From positions 3,410,001-3,474,000 of the forward strand of contig NZ_CP043959.1 of NCBI RefSeq assembly GCF_008632955.1: a DNA stretch of 64,000 nt, written 5' to 3'. The stretch is from Streptomyces tendae (GTDB taxonomy: Bacteria > Actinomycetota > Actinomycetes > Streptomycetales > Streptomycetaceae). Shown piece after piece: positions 7,681 through 18,649 of the stretch. Positions within the stretch are counted from its first letter, which is position 1; every line of letters starts with the position of its first letter. A program made the translations under genes and the position numbers. Below the pieces are notes generated by a model, which was given only the letters and a program-made list of their open reading frames with translations, made no database searches and had not been told where the DNA came from.

Positions 7681-9045
7681 CTAGGCGGACGTGCCGGAGA
7701 GCGCGGGTTCGGGGCGCTGGGCCTCGCCCGCGTCGGGGCGGCGCTGGGCCAGGTGGAGGACGATGATGCTGACGCCGGCGAGCAGCATCGGCAGGGAGAA
7801 GACGGTGAAGGCCACGCCCGTGCCCCAGCCGGCGTCGAAGGCCGCGCCGCCGATGACCGGGGCGGCGATGCCGCCGAACCGGCCGACGCCGATGACCACA
7901 CCGAAGCCGGTCGAGCGGGCCAGCGTCGGGTAGAGCGTCGGGACGATCGTGTAGAAGGCCGCGGTGCCCGAGCAGACGAAGAAGGAGGCGGCGAACAGGG
8001 TCCACCAGGCGGTGGGCATCTGGGAGCCGATGATGCCGAACAGCGACAGGGTGAAGGTGGCCAGGAGCAGGAAGACGGGGGCGAGGACGCGGATGCTGAT
8101 CCTGCCGCCCAGGTAGCCGAAGAGGACGTTGCCGAGGATGCCGCCGATGCTGAAGGCGGTGACGAGCTGCGGGGCCAGCGCGGGGTTGTCGTTGGCGGAG
8201 GCCACGCTGCTGGGGGCCCAGTTGGTCATGAAGTAGAAGCTGAGCATGTAGGCGATGTAGCCGACGATCATCAGCAGGGTGTAGACGCCGGTCCGGCCGG
8301 TGAAGACGGTGCGCAGCGAGCCCTTCGCCTTGACTCCCGTGGACTCCGGCACGGGAAGCGCCGTGAGCGCGGGCCGGTGCATCTTCGCGAGCAGCGCGTT
8401 GAGCCGCTGCAGGGAGTCGGGGCGGCGGCCCTCGGAGAGCCAGGCCAACGACTCGGGCAGCAGCGCGTACGTGGCGACCGCGGCGATCGCGCTGAGGACG
8501 AACCCGATCCACCAGCCGAACTGCCAGCCGCGGGCGTCGAGCATCGGGCCGACGATCATCGAGCCGAGCAGTCCGCCGATGTTGATGGCGGCGGCGTAGA
8601 CCGCCATGACCAGGGCGTACACCCGCTTGCCCGTGTACTCGGTGAGGATGACGCCGACCACGGCCACCAGACAGCCGACTCCCACGCCGGTGACGATGCG
8701 GCTCAGGACCAGGGGCCAGGTTCCGGTCTCCGGAGTGGCGAACGGGCCGATGAACATGCCCACCGCGATCGTCGTGGTGGCGATGACGCCCATCTTGCGC
8801 CGGCCGATGCGGTCGGCGAGCGGCGCGACGATGATCGAACCCACGAGCATGCCGATCAGGGCGCCGGACATGACCAGTCCGAGTTCCGCCTTCGAGACGC
8901 CGAAGCCCCTCTCGATGTAGGGCGCGGAGAACGACGTGAGGGAGACGTCGTACCCGTCGAGCACGACCAGGGTGATCGCGATGACGACGGCGCGTTTCTG
9001 CAGCCCGCTCATTCTCTCCTGCGGGATGTGGTCGGTGATCCTCAT
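7681..9045 (-). CDS. MFS transporter, aromatic acid:H+ symporter (AAHS) type
   Basis: A 454-residue major facilitator protein with 12 likely membrane segments. The first helix carries the AAHS signature VVLDGYDVSLTSF, the loop after helix 2 reads GSIIVAPLADRIGRRKMG, and a long charged central loop sits near residues 210-250. AAHS proteins (PcaK, BenK, MhpT) import aromatic acids with protons. The start at ATG 9045 is supported by AGGGGAA upstream; a longer frame to 9135 would run through the leader. First gene of the catabolic operon, 99 bp downstream of the CTAGAA-N6-TTCTAG operator. Most likely the uptake system for the acid degraded by the following enzymes. Confidence 0.88.
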   Translation of the reverse strand: MRITDHIPQERMSGLQKRAVVIAITLVVLDGYDVSLTSFSAPYIERGFGVSKAELGLVMSGALIGMLVGSIIVAPLADRIGRRKMGVIATTTIAVGMFIGPFATPETGTWPLVLSRIVTGVGVGCLVAVVGVILTEYTGKRVYALVMAVYAAAINIGGLLGSMIVGPMLDARGWQFGWWIGFVLSAIAAVATYALLPESLAWLSEGRRPDSLQRLNALLAKMHRPALTALPVPESTGVKAKGSLRTVFTGRTGVYTLLMIVGYIAYMLSFYFMTNWAPSSVASANDNPALAPQLVTAFSIGGILGNVLFGYLGGRISIRVLAPVFLLLATFTLSLFGIIGSQMPTAWWTLFAASFFVCSGTAAFYTIVPTLYPTLARSTGFGVVIGVGRFGGIAAPVIGGAAFDAGWGTGVAFTVFSLPMLLAGVSIIVLHLAQRRPDAGEAQRPEPALSGTSA

Positions 9046-9144
9046 GCGGGTTCCCCTGTTCCGGGACAGAGCGGACCGACGCCGGGGCGGCGGCCCGCAA
9101 AGGAGGAGGCGGAACGCTGACCAGCCGCGTTCCATCGACGAAAC

Positions 9145-9162
9145 CTAGAAGTTACGTTCTAG
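9145..9162. promoter_or_regulatory. CTAGAA-N6-TTCTAG operator of the aromatic catabolic operon
   Basis: CTAGAAGTTACGTTCTAG has exact 6-base arms with the same spacing as the site at 515-532. It lies about 100 bp before the transporter start, within the leader or promoter of the seven-gene operon. The overlapping TTCTAGAA at its right end extends the symmetry. Confidence 0.75.
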
Positions 9163-9360
9163 AATCGCCATTACAGTGACGAGCGGCCGGGGGTGGTGTC
9201 AAGGGGTGGCGGGTGATCGGTTGAAAGTGCGGACGCGCGGAGCGGAAAGGTCCCGACGCATGTGTCGGTAACATCCGATAGGATGCCGACGCTCGTGTCG
9301 TCAAGTGCGAGTAAAGGGCGTGCGTGCCGCGCCCCCCTCTCCCCGCAGCCCGGAGTTCCC

Positions 9361-10488
9361 GTGTTTCTTGCCCTACGCGATCTGCGCTTCGCCCGCGGCC
9401 GCTTCGCCCTGATGGGCGCCGTGGTCGCCCTCATCGCCGTCCTCGGCGTCCTCCTCTCGGGGCTCGCCTCCGGACTGGCGGACGCCGGTATCTCCGGGCT
9501 GCGCGCGCTGCCCGTGACCCACATGGCCTTCGACGGGAAGGCGACCAGCGAACAGTTCTCCCGTTCCACCGTGGAGCAGGAGGACTGGGAGGCCTGGTCC
9601 GAGGCCCCCGGTGTGAAGCGGGCCGAACCGTTCGGCAACGCCCTGGTCAACGCCCAGGTGACCCAGGGCGGGCAGAAGGGCGAGCAGGTCAACCTCGCCG
9701 TCTTCGGCATGGCGCCCGACTCGCCCCTGGCCCCGAGCCCCGGGGAGGGGAAGGGGTTGAAGGACGGCGGTGGCGGCATCGTCATCACCCAGGAGATCGC
9801 CGACCTGGGCGTGCGCGTCGGGGACGTTCTGACCGCCGACAAGAGCGAGGTCAGGCTGACGGTGGTCGGCCTCGTCGACGACACCGTCTCCTACGGCCAC
9901 ATCGGTGTCGCCTACGCCGACCTCGACACCTGGCGCCACCTCCACTACGGCCTGCCCGGCGCGCTGCCCGAGGCCGCGCTCCGCCAGGCCACGGCCGTCG
10001 CCCTGACCCTGGAGGACGGCGCCGACGTCACCGCCGTCGAGAAGGCCACCGGCACCCGCGCCGACAGCAAGGAGACCACCTACGGCGCGTCTCCCGGCTA
10101 CACGGCGGAGTCCAGCACCATGGCCCTGATCAAGGGCTTCCTCTACGCCATCTCCGCCCTGGTCGTCGGCGCCTTCTTCACCGTCTGGACCGTCCAGCGC
10201 AAGCCCGAGATCGCCCTGCTGAAGGCGCTCGGCGCCCCCACCGGCTACATCCTGCGCGACGCCCTCGCCCAGGTCGTCGCCGTCCTCGTCGCCGCCACGG
10301 CCGTGGGCACCGCCGCCGGTCTCGCCCTGGGCAGCGCGATGATCGGCAAGGCGCCGTTCTCCCTGTCCGCCCCCGCCATCGCCACGTCCGCCGGCCTGCT
10401 CATCGGCCTGGGGACCGTGGGCGCCGTCGTCGCCGTCCGCCGCATCACCGCCGTCGACCCCCTGACCGCCCTGGGAGCCACCCGATGA
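9361..10488 (+). CDS. ABC transporter permease, FtsX/MacB type
   Basis: A 375-residue permease with one N-terminal membrane helix (residues about 15-37), a large extracellular domain of about 200 residues, and three C-terminal helices (TMALIKGFLYAISALVVGAFF, then DALAQVVAVLVAATAVG, then ATSAGLLIGLGTVGAVVAV). This is the FtsX-like layout of lipoprotein or lipid exporters and antimicrobial-peptide pumps. GTG 9361 has GGAG 5-6 bases upstream; an ATG-like start 33 codons earlier would lie in the leader. Its stop overlaps the ATPase start (ATGA), so the two are made together. Substrate unknown. A TetR gene follows the pair and may control it. Confidence 0.88.
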   Translation: MFLALRDLRFARGRFALMGAVVALIAVLGVLLSGLASGLADAGISGLRALPVTHMAFDGKATSEQFSRSTVEQEDWEAWSEAPGVKRAEPFGNALVNAQVTQGGQKGEQVNLAVFGMAPDSPLAPSPGEGKGLKDGGGGIVITQEIADLGVRVGDVLTADKSEVRLTVVGLVDDTVSYGHIGVAYADLDTWRHLHYGLPGALPEAALRQATAVALTLEDGADVTAVEKATGTRADSKETTYGASPGYTAESSTMALIKGFLYAISALVVGAFFTVWTVQRKPEIALLKALGAPTGYILRDALAQVVAVLVAATAVGTAAGLALGSAMIGKAPFSLSAPAIATSAGLLIGLGTVGAVVAVRRITAVDPLTALGATR

Positions 10489-11201
10489 CCACGACCAGCA
10501 CCGACCACCGGGCCGCCCCGGACGCCACCGGCTCCGGCGGGCTGCGCCTGCACGACGTCAGCCTGACCCTCGGTGACGGCGACACCGCCGTCACCGCCCT
10601 CGACCACGTCGGACTGACCGTCGCCCCGGGCGAGTTCGTCGCCGTCGTCGGCCCCTCGGGATCCGGCAAGTCCAGCCTGCTCGCCGTCGCGGGGGGACTC
10701 CAGCGGCCCACCTCGGGCGCGGTGCACATCGCCGGCACGGAGCTGACCGCCCTGTCCGACAAGGAGCGCACGGCGGCCCGCCGGCGCCACATCGGTTTCG
10801 TCTTCCAGCAGTCGAACCTGCTTCCGTCCCTGACCGTACGGGAACAGCTCCTGCTGCCCCTGCACATCGACGGACGCCTGGACGCCGCGGCCCGGACCCG
10901 GGCCGACGAACTCATCGAGGCGGTCGACCTGGCGCACCGCGCCGGCTCCCGCCCGCACCAGCTGTCCGGAGGCGAACGCCAGCGCGCCGGTCTGGCCCGC
11001 GCCCTGATGACCTCACCCGCCGTCCTGCTGGTGGACGAGCCCACCTCCGCGCTGGACCGGGAGCGATCCGCCGAAGCGGTACGGCTGATCGCCGAGCAGA
11101 CCCACCGGCACGGCACCGCGACCGTCATGGTCACCCACGACACGGCGATAATGGACGCCGCCGACCGGGTGCACGAGATGGTCGACGGCCGGCTGTCCTG
11201 A
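10485..11201 (+). CDS. ABC transporter ATP-binding protein, LolD/MacB type
   Basis: A 238-residue ATPase. It shows Walker A GPSGSGKSS, Q-loop FQQSNLLP, the signature LSGGERQRAGLARAL, Walker B VLLVDEP followed by TSALD, and an H-loop His in MVTHD. The sequence between Q-loop and signature is that of the LolD/MacB group, whose partners are FtsX-type permeases, in agreement with the overlapping upstream gene. A 22-residue N-terminal tail rich in Thr, Ala and Gly precedes the domain. Powers the neighbouring permease; the exported compound is not known. Confidence 0.9.
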   Translation: MTTTSTDHRAAPDATGSGGLRLHDVSLTLGDGDTAVTALDHVGLTVAPGEFVAVVGPSGSGKSSLLAVAGGLQRPTSGAVHIAGTELTALSDKERTAARRRHIGFVFQQSNLLPSLTVREQLLLPLHIDGRLDAAARTRADELIEAVDLAHRAGSRPHQLSGGERQRAGLARALMTSPAVLLVDEPTSALDRERSAEAVRLIAEQTHRHGTATVMVTHDTAIMDAADRVHEMVDGRLS

Positions 11202-11259
11202 ACCGGGCGGCCGGCGCCGTGCCGCCCGGCCCCGTCCGTCAGCCAGGAGTCCCGCCCGC

Positions 11260-11859
11260 ATGCCGAAGATCAACGCCGCCACCGTCGCCGAGCACCGTGC
11301 GCACCAGCGCGAGACGCTGATCGGCGTGGCGATCGACATCCTGGTGAACGAGGGCGCCGCCGCCGTCACCCCGGCGGCGGTCGGCGCCCGCGCGGGCCTG
11401 GCACGCTCCAGCGTGTACCAGTACTTCGACTCCTCGGCGGCCCTGCTGGCCACCGTCACCGAGGAGGCCTTCCGGCGGTCCAACGAGGCACTCGCCCGCG
11501 CGATGGCCACGGCGGAGGGCCCGGTGGAGCGGGTCGAGGCGTTCTTCCGGGAAAGTCTGCGCCTCGGTGCCGAGGGCGCCCACCGGCCGGCCGCCGCCCT
11601 CATGAACGCCGGCCTCCCGCCCGCCTGCCAGGAGCGCCTGGTCGAGCTCCACCTGGAGCAGGTCGAGCCGTTCCGCGCGGCCGTCCGGGAGCTCGGCGCC
11701 CCGGAGCCCGCGCTCACCGCGGACCTGATCGCCGGGATGCTCCACACGGCCCTGGCCGCCGTGGACGGCGGTGCCCCGCTCGACACGGTCACCGGACGCA
11801 CGCTGGACCTGGTGCGACGCTGCCTCCGTCCGCACGACGGTGCGGCGGGTCCGGCATGA
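11260..11859 (+). CDS. TetR-family regulator following the ABC exporter
   Basis: A 199-residue TetR-type regulator. The helix-turn-helix reads AVTPAAVGARAGLARSSVYQYF. The C-terminal part is helical and poorly conserved. GGAG lies 10 bases before the ATG. It is 58 bp downstream of, and co-directional with, the FtsX/LolD-type genes, so the likely role is control of that exporter in response to its substrate. No clear shared palindrome was found to prove the target. Confidence 0.85.
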   Translation: MPKINAATVAEHRAHQRETLIGVAIDILVNEGAAAVTPAAVGARAGLARSSVYQYFDSSAALLATVTEEAFRRSNEALARAMATAEGPVERVEAFFRESLRLGAEGAHRPAAALMNAGLPPACQERLVELHLEQVEPFRAAVRELGAPEPALTADLIAGMLHTALAAVDGGAPLDTVTGRTLDLVRRCLRPHDGAAGPA

Positions 11860-11902
11860 CACCGGAACCCGCCGCACCGGCTCCCCCTCGGAACAGGGCT
11901 TC

Positions 11903-13384
11903 TCAGCGTTGCAGGGTCAGCAGGCCCGGGCGGTAGGGCAGCAGGCCGTAGTCACCTCCGGAGTTGGGGCTGCGGCCCTGGTACAGCAGTTGCAGGTTGC
12001 AGGGGTCGACGGTCATGGTCTGGTCGGCGCTGGTCCGCAGCAGCTCGCCGTGACTGATGTCGTTGGTCCAGGTGGCACCGCTGTTGGCCTTGCCGGCGAA
12101 GGGGTTGCTCTCCGTCGCGGCCTGGGGCGTCCAGCTGCCGCCCAGGCTGGTCGCGGTGAACGAGCGGAAGTACCGGCCCTGCGAACCGATCGCCTCGACG
12201 ATCATGAGGTAGCGGTTCTGGCCCTGCAGCTTGTACACCTGCGGGGCTTCGAACAGGTTGTTCGTCGTGTCGCTCATGACCACGGTCGAGGTCGAGCCGA
12301 AGCTGCCGGGGAAGTTCCCGATCGGCATGCTCGTCCGGTAGATCTTGCCGTTGTCGCCGGCGAAGAACAGGTACATGTTCGTGCCGTCACCGATGAGTGC
12401 CTGGTCGATGGGGCCCGTTCCGGAGCCGGAGATGCTCCCGGAGAACAGCACCTGCTCGGACGACCAGCCGTTGGGGTTGGTGGGGTCGGTCGACGTCCGG
12501 TAGGAGAAGGCGGTGCCGCCCCACTGGTAGGCCAGCACCCAGATGTTCTTCGGCGCGAAGTAGAAGAGGCTGGGCGCGACCGTGGAGCTGTTCATCGTGT
12601 TCTGGCTCGCCGAGCCCATCTCCGACCAGGCTCCGAACAGGCCGAAGTTCATCGAACCCCAACGCGTCCCGGTGTCGTGCGTGGTCGCGTAGACGAGCTG
12701 CTTGCCGTTGTAGGGGGCGACGGTGAAGTCCTTGAGCGACACCCATCCCTGCCGCGGCTGCGCCAGGGCGCCGGTGGAGCTCCAGCGGTAGCTCGACGGC
12801 AGGTCGCAGACGCCCGGGTCGCCGGGGTTCCCGGTGTCCGAGCCGACCTTGACGAGCTGCCACTGCTGGTTGGTCCCGCCCCAGTCGTCGTACTGGACGA
12901 CGTTCGCGTTGTCGGCGGTGGAGGCGCCCTGCACCTCGAGGGCCTTGCCGCTGTGGCGGGAGATGAGGCGTACGTGGCCGTCCGGGCTGTCGGCCAGCCG
13001 CCACTGCTGGTTGGCGGCGTTCAGGTCGGACCACTGGACGATCGAACCGCCGTTCGCGGTGGACCAGTTGTGGACGTCCAGCACCTTGCCGGAGTGACGG
13101 GACTTCAGGCGGTACCAGCCGTTCCCGGAGTCGACGAACTGCCACTGCTGCTGGCTCTGGTCGTTCCTCGACCACTGGGTGATCCGGGCGCCGTCGTTCG
13201 TCGCCAGGTTGTAGACGTCCAGCGCCTTGCCGCTGTTGCGGTTCACCAGCACGTACGAGGCATTGGTGTCCACCGTCGCCGCCTCGGCGGGCTGGGCGCC
13301 GAGGAAGGTGGCGAGCAGCAGCAGGGGAGCGAGGACACCGAGTAAACGTCTGGAACGGACGGGAAGGGTGTGGCGAAGCCACAT
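11903..13384 (-). CDS. Secreted GH62 alpha-L-arabinofuranosidase with N-terminal ricin-B-type (CBM13) module
   Basis: A 493-residue exported enzyme. Residues 1-35 are a Sec signal ([13 protein letters not shown], a leucine-rich core, AEA cleavage). Residues about 40-165 form a beta-trefoil lectin module with repeated [20 protein letters not shown] and SGKALEVQ units and QQQW/NQQW motifs. Residues about 185-490 are the GH62 five-blade propeller, starting [18 protein letters not shown] with [15 protein letters not shown] (catalytic Asp region). GH62 enzymes remove arabinose from arabinoxylan. GAGGAGG precedes the ATG at 13384, well after a longer unsupported frame. It is divergent from the xylanase gene, so the two probably act together on xylan and share control. 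Confidence 0.9.
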   Translation of the reverse strand: MWLRHTLPVRSRRLLGVLAPLLLLATFLGAQPAEAATVDTNASYVLVNRNSGKALDVYNLATNDGARITQWSRNDQSQQQWQFVDSGNGWYRLKSRHSGKVLDVHNWSTANGGSIVQWSDLNAANQQWRLADSPDGHVRLISRHSGKALEVQGASTADNANVVQYDDWGGTNQQWQLVKVGSDTGNPGDPGVCDLPSSYRWSSTGALAQPRQGWVSLKDFTVAPYNGKQLVYATTHDTGTRWGSMNFGLFGAWSEMGSASQNTMNSSTVAPSLFYFAPKNIWVLAYQWGGTAFSYRTSTDPTNPNGWSSEQVLFSGSISGSGTGPIDQALIGDGTNMYLFFAGDNGKIYRTSMPIGNFPGSFGSTSTVVMSDTTNNLFEAPQVYKLQGQNRYLMIVEAIGSQGRYFRSFTATSLGGSWTPQAATESNPFAGKANSGATWTNDISHGELLRTSADQTMTVDPCNLQLLYQGRSPNSGGDYGLLPYRPGLLTLQR

Positions 13385-13461
13385 GGGACGGCCTCCTCGA
13401 AGTGGGGGGACATGACGCCGGCGAACGGCGGAGCGGCCACCGCGCAGGGCGGAAAGGGGTC

Positions 13462-13629
13462 CGAATGTTTCGATGTGATTCCGGCTCTGTGACGCCACAA
13501 GGTAGAAAGCGGAGGGCATCCGGTCAAGGCCCGTCGCCGATCTGGCCGCAAACAACCGCTAGTTCTGGGCATGGTGGACGACCATGCGTGGATGCGAAAG
13601 TTTCGAAAGAGGAACAGAAACTTTTTCTG
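13462..13629. promoter_or_regulatory. Candidate xylan-regulator sites (CGAAA-N-TTTCG palindromes) between divergent GH62 and xylanase genes
   Basis: The 465-bp divergent intergenic region holds CGAAAGTTTCG (13595-13605, perfect around one central base), CGAATGTTTCG (13462-13472, one mismatch) and CAGAAA-ctt-TTTCTG (13615-13629). GAAA/TTTC inverted repeats of this kind are reported before Streptomyces xylanase genes. One site lies near each promoter, which fits joint repression and induction by xylan breakdown products. Confidence 0.6.
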
Positions 13630-13663
13630 CCGGGAGGGTTGACGCGTACTCGGCAACCCCTAA

Positions 13664-15301
<1,638 letters not shown>

Positions 15302-15319
15302 CGCGGCCCGTCCCTTCAT

Positions 15320-15364
15320 GATCGCGGGGGTCACCGCCGTACCCGGGCGGTGACCCCCGCGATC
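15320..15364. terminator. Strong terminator between xylanase and GH3 genes
   Basis: Positions 15320-15338 and 15346-15364 are perfectly complementary (19 bp) with a 7-base loop. The hairpin follows the xylanase stop by 18 bases and also lies downstream of the converging GH3 gene, so it can serve both. Confidence 0.85.
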
Positions 15365-15414
15365 GGCTTGCCCGTCGGCGTACGGGACGCGGCCGGCGAC
15401 GGAGGACGGGAGCG

Positions 15415-17238
15415 TCAGCGGCCGTACGACAGCCCGTACCCGGACGGGAACAGGACCTCGGCCGGGTCGTCGGCGCGCTGGACGGGGACCGGCAGCGTGC
15501 CGCGCGGTGCGACCCGGCCGGCGATCACCCGGGCCGCGGCGCGCAGTTCGACCTCGGTCCAGCAGTAGGAGGCCAACGAGGCGGGGACACCGTCGAGGTG
15601 GGCGATGTCGTACGGGTTGCGCACGGCGAGATGCACGACGGGCACGCCGGTGGCGAGCAGCCGGGACACCAGGGTGCGCTGGGCGCTGGTGGTGCCGACG
15701 TTGTCCGTGGTGACGACCACGCGTCCGCCCCGCGTGGCGGCCACGGCGGCGTCGATCGCGGCGGCGTCGGGCGAGCGGCCGGTGACGAGGTGGGCGGTGT
15801 CGTAGCCCAAGGCGTCGAAGGCCTTCGCCAGTTCGGGCACCGTGCTCCGGGTGTCGTCGGTCGGGAAGGCCGGGCCGGCGCCGACCACGAGCAGCTTGCG
15901 TTGCCCGCGGCGCAGCGGGAGCGTGCGGCCCTCGTTGACCAGCAGGGTGGTGGTGCGCTCGGCGATGCGGTCGGCGGCGATCCGGTGCTGCCGGGAGCCG
16001 ACGACCCGGTCGACCTCCCTGGGGGAGGTGAGCGGGCTGCCGCCGAGGAGTCCGGCCTTGTCCTTGAGGCGGAGGATGCGCAGGACCGACTCGTCGAGCC
16101 GTTCCTCGGTGATCTCTCCGTCGCGGACGGCGGCCAGGACGCCGTGGTAGGCGACGTCGATGTCCGGCGGGAACAGCAGTTGGTCGGCCCCGGCCTTGAG
16201 CGCGAGGACGGGCACGCGGTCGTCGCCGTACTTGGTGCGTACGCCGGCCATGTTCAGGGCGTCGGTGACGATCACCCCGTCGAACCCCAGCTCGCCGCGC
16301 AGCACGCCCTGGAGGATCTTGGGCGACAGGGTGGCCGGATCGTTGCTGGGGTCGAGCGCGGGGACCTGGAGGTGAGCGGTCATGATCGAGTCGACGCCGG
16401 CGGCGATGGCGGCCTGGAAGGGCGGGGCGTCGATGCGCTCCCACTCCTCGCGGGTGTGGGTGATCACGGGCAGCTCGGTGTGGCTGTCCTGCCCGGTGTC
16501 GCCGTGGCCGGGGAAGTGCTTGGCGCAGGCGACGACGGAGGCTCGCCGGTAGCCGGTCACCTGTGCCGCCACCATGCGGCCCACCTCGCGGGCGTCCGCG
16601 CCGAAGGAGCGGATGTTGATGATGGGATTGGCCGGATTGACGTTGACGTCGGCGACCGGGGCGAAGTTCTGGTGGATGCCCAGGGCGGCCAGCTCAGTGC
16701 CCGAGATGCGGGCGGCCGTGCGGGCGTCGGACAGCGAGTGGCCCGCGCCCAGCGCCATCGCGCCCGGCAACTGGGTGGCCCCGCTGCCGACCCGGACGTT
16801 GGCCCCGTGCTCCTGGTCGATGGAGATCAGGGAGGGGATGGGGGTGGGCAGGGACAGCGAGGCCCGCTGCACGCCGTTCGACAGCTCGGCGACCTGGCGG
16901 GGGTCGTGGATGTTGTTCGTCCAGCCCGAGAAGTAGATGACACCGCCGAGGTGGTACTTGGCGATGAGCTCGGCGACGGTACGGACGCCGAGTTCACGGA
17001 GGTTGCGCTCCTGGTCGGCCTGGCTGGGCGAGGTCGCCGACGCGCCGTAGAAGTACGGCACGAACAGCTGGCCGACCTTGGCCTCGACACTCATCCTCGC
17101 GATGATCTTCTTGAGGCGCTTGTCGCGCCCGTGCGCGGCGGCGGGGGTGGCCGCCACGCCCGCGAGGCCCGTCGCGCCGGCGGCGACCACGGTCGCGGAG
17201 GCGAGGACGGACCGCCTGGACAGACTCCGGTCCTGCAT
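15415..17238 (-). CDS. Tat-exported GH3 beta-N-acetylglucosaminidase (NagZ-like)
   Basis: A 607-residue glycosidase. The N-terminus MQDRSLSRRSVLASATVVAAG is a twin-arginine signal, cleaved near AAAHG. The catalytic barrel (about 40-390) holds the NagZ signature KHFPGHGDTGQDSH, in which the DSH loop supplies the unusual His acid/base, and the nucleophile Asp in VIVTDALNMAG. A C-terminal alpha/beta domain (about 410-600) is present, as in two-domain Gram-positive NagZ proteins. It would release N-acetylglucosamine from muropeptides or chitin oligomers outside the membrane. AAGGAG precedes the ATG at 17238. The gene stands alone between two long spacers. Confidence 0.9.
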   Translation of the reverse strand: MQDRSLSRRSVLASATVVAAGATGLAGVAATPAAAHGRDKRLKKIIARMSVEAKVGQLFVPYFYGASATSPSQADQERNLRELGVRTVAELIAKYHLGGVIYFSGWTNNIHDPRQVAELSNGVQRASLSLPTPIPSLISIDQEHGANVRVGSGATQLPGAMALGAGHSLSDARTAARISGTELAALGIHQNFAPVADVNVNPANPIINIRSFGADAREVGRMVAAQVTGYRRASVVACAKHFPGHGDTGQDSHTELPVITHTREEWERIDAPPFQAAIAAGVDSIMTAHLQVPALDPSNDPATLSPKILQGVLRGELGFDGVIVTDALNMAGVRTKYGDDRVPVLALKAGADQLLFPPDIDVAYHGVLAAVRDGEITEERLDESVLRILRLKDKAGLLGGSPLTSPREVDRVVGSRQHRIAADRIAERTTTLLVNEGRTLPLRRGQRKLLVVGAGPAFPTDDTRSTVPELAKAFDALGYDTAHLVTGRSPDAAAIDAAVAATRGGRVVVTTDNVGTTSAQRTLVSRLLATGVPVVHLAVRNPYDIAHLDGVPASLASYCWTEVELRAAARVIAGRVAPRGTLPVPVQRADDPAEVLFPSGYGLSYGR

Positions 17239-17654
17239 GCGGGCATGCTCCTTCCGGCCTGTGGGGCACGGGAGTTGAAGGAAACGCGAAGGGCTCCGAA
17301 CAGCGGGCAACGTAGCCCGCGGGGGAGGAGCTGGACAAGAGGTCTAGACAAAATGGGCCGGACGAACCGCGGACTTCCGGTGGGCGTTCGACGAAAGGGA
17401 CGCCGGCCTCCTGACCGGCCCCCTGGCCGCCCTCGTGCGTGGCAGGCCGTTGACACACCGCGATGACCCGCCAGGTGGTCGAACGGCCCCCGGATGTCCA
17501 GGCGTGCTCGACGAGGAGAGGGCGCCTACGATGGACTGGTCGGCGGCCGCCCTGGTCAGAGGCAACGAGGACGGCCTCGAGCACCGCGCGACGGGCATGC
17601 TCGGTCCCGGACACGACTGAGCCCCGCGAAGCGATTCCAAGGACGTGAGAAGCG
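17239..17654. other. Intergenic spacer between divergent GH3 and DUF5996 genes
   Basis: About 415 bp without a supported gene. It must hold both promoters. A TTGACA hexamer lies at 17450-17455, but I find no good -10 partner. Several short open frames here lack binding sites and coding bias. Confidence 0.5.
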
Positions 17655-18599
17655 ATGGCCACGACCAGCTGGCCGAGCCTCCGGGTCTCGGACTGGACCG
17701 CCACCCGCGACACTCTGCACATGTGGACCCAGATCGTGGGCAAGATCCGCATGGCCCACGCACCGATGGTCAACCACTGGTGGCAGGTCACGCTGTACGT
17801 CGATCCCCGCGGGCTGACGACCTCGGCCGTCCCGTACCGCACCGGGGCCTTCGAGATCGCATTCGACTTCGTCGGACACCGGCTCGAGGTGCGCAGCAGC
17901 GACGGCGGCGAGCGAGGTTTCCCGCTCCGGCCCATGCCGGTCGCCGAGTTCTACGCCCAGGTCCTGCACGCGCTCGACGCGCTCGGGATCGAGGCCCCGA
18001 TCCGTCCGTACCCGAACGAGGTGGAGCCGGCGATCCCCTTCGCCGAGGATCACGACCACGCCTCCTACGACGGTGACGCGGCCGCCCTGTTCTGGCGACA
18101 GCTGCTGCAGGCGCACCGGGTCATGGGCGAGTTCCGGTCGCACTTCGTCGGCAAGGTCAGCCCGGTGCACTTCTTCTGGGGAGCGATGGACCTCGCCTGC
18201 ACGCGCTTTTCCGGGCGGAAGGCTCCTCCGCATCCCGTGGTGCCCCAACTGCGGGACTGGGTCATGGTCGAGGGATACTCCCGAGAGCTGTCGAGCTGCG
18301 GGTTCTGGCCTGGTGGGGGAGAGGAAGGCGCCTTCTACGCCTATGCCTATCCCGCGCCGGACGGTTTCGCCGACCACCCGGTCGGACCCGAAGGTGCCCA
18401 CTTCAGTTCCGAGTTCCAGCAGTTCCTCATTCCCTACGAGGCCGTCCGTTCCGCCCCCGACCCCGACGACGCGGTCGCCGAGTTCTTCCGCACCACCTAC
18501 GAAGCCGCCGCCGTGCTGGGGAAGTGGGATCGCTCCGTGCTCGAGGACGACCCCCGCCGGTGGGACGGAACCGCAACACCGCGCTGGACTCCCCGGTGA
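17655..18599 (+). CDS. DUF5996 family protein
   Basis: A 314-residue soluble protein matching the DUF5996 pattern: LHMWTQIVGKIRMA near residue 22, VNHWWQVTLYV, FDFVGHRLEVR, a central FWRQLLQAHRVMGEFRSHFVGKVSPVHFFWG block and a SSCGFWPGGG segment followed by AFYAYAYPAP. The family is widespread in bacteria and has no established function. The many conserved Trp, His and Tyr residues in the central block suggest a binding pocket or enzyme active site, but this is only an impression. No membrane segment or signal peptide is seen. It stands alone; the B12 transporter genes converge on it from the other side. Confidence 0.85.
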   Translation: MATTSWPSLRVSDWTATRDTLHMWTQIVGKIRMAHAPMVNHWWQVTLYVDPRGLTTSAVPYRTGAFEIAFDFVGHRLEVRSSDGGERGFPLRPMPVAEFYAQVLHALDALGIEAPIRPYPNEVEPAIPFAEDHDHASYDGDAAALFWRQLLQAHRVMGEFRSHFVGKVSPVHFFWGAMDLACTRFSGRKAPPHPVVPQLRDWVMVEGYSRELSSCGFWPGGGEEGAFYAYAYPAPDGFADHPVGPEGAHFSSEFQQFLIPYEAVRSAPDPDDAVAEFFRTTYEAAAVLGKWDRSVLEDDPRRWDGTATPRWTPR

Positions 18600-18649
18600 T
18601 CCGCACCGTCGCGGCGTCCACCGGGTAGCGGCAGGACCGGACGGACCCG

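Noticed and set aside
5828-9100. A 1090-codon minus-strand frame suggesting a multidomain protein
   Set aside because: The hydrolase starts at GTG 6712. The rest is the wrong frame through the dioxygenase and transporter genes.
6841-9120. A 759-codon open frame on the plus strand
   Set aside because: It lies opposite the dioxygenase and transporter genes, has low-complexity Gly/Ala/Arg/Asp composition and no domain. It is a GC-driven shadow, as are similar long frames at 2128-3876, 15598-17466, 20553-21749, 47480-49837 and 53325-56108.
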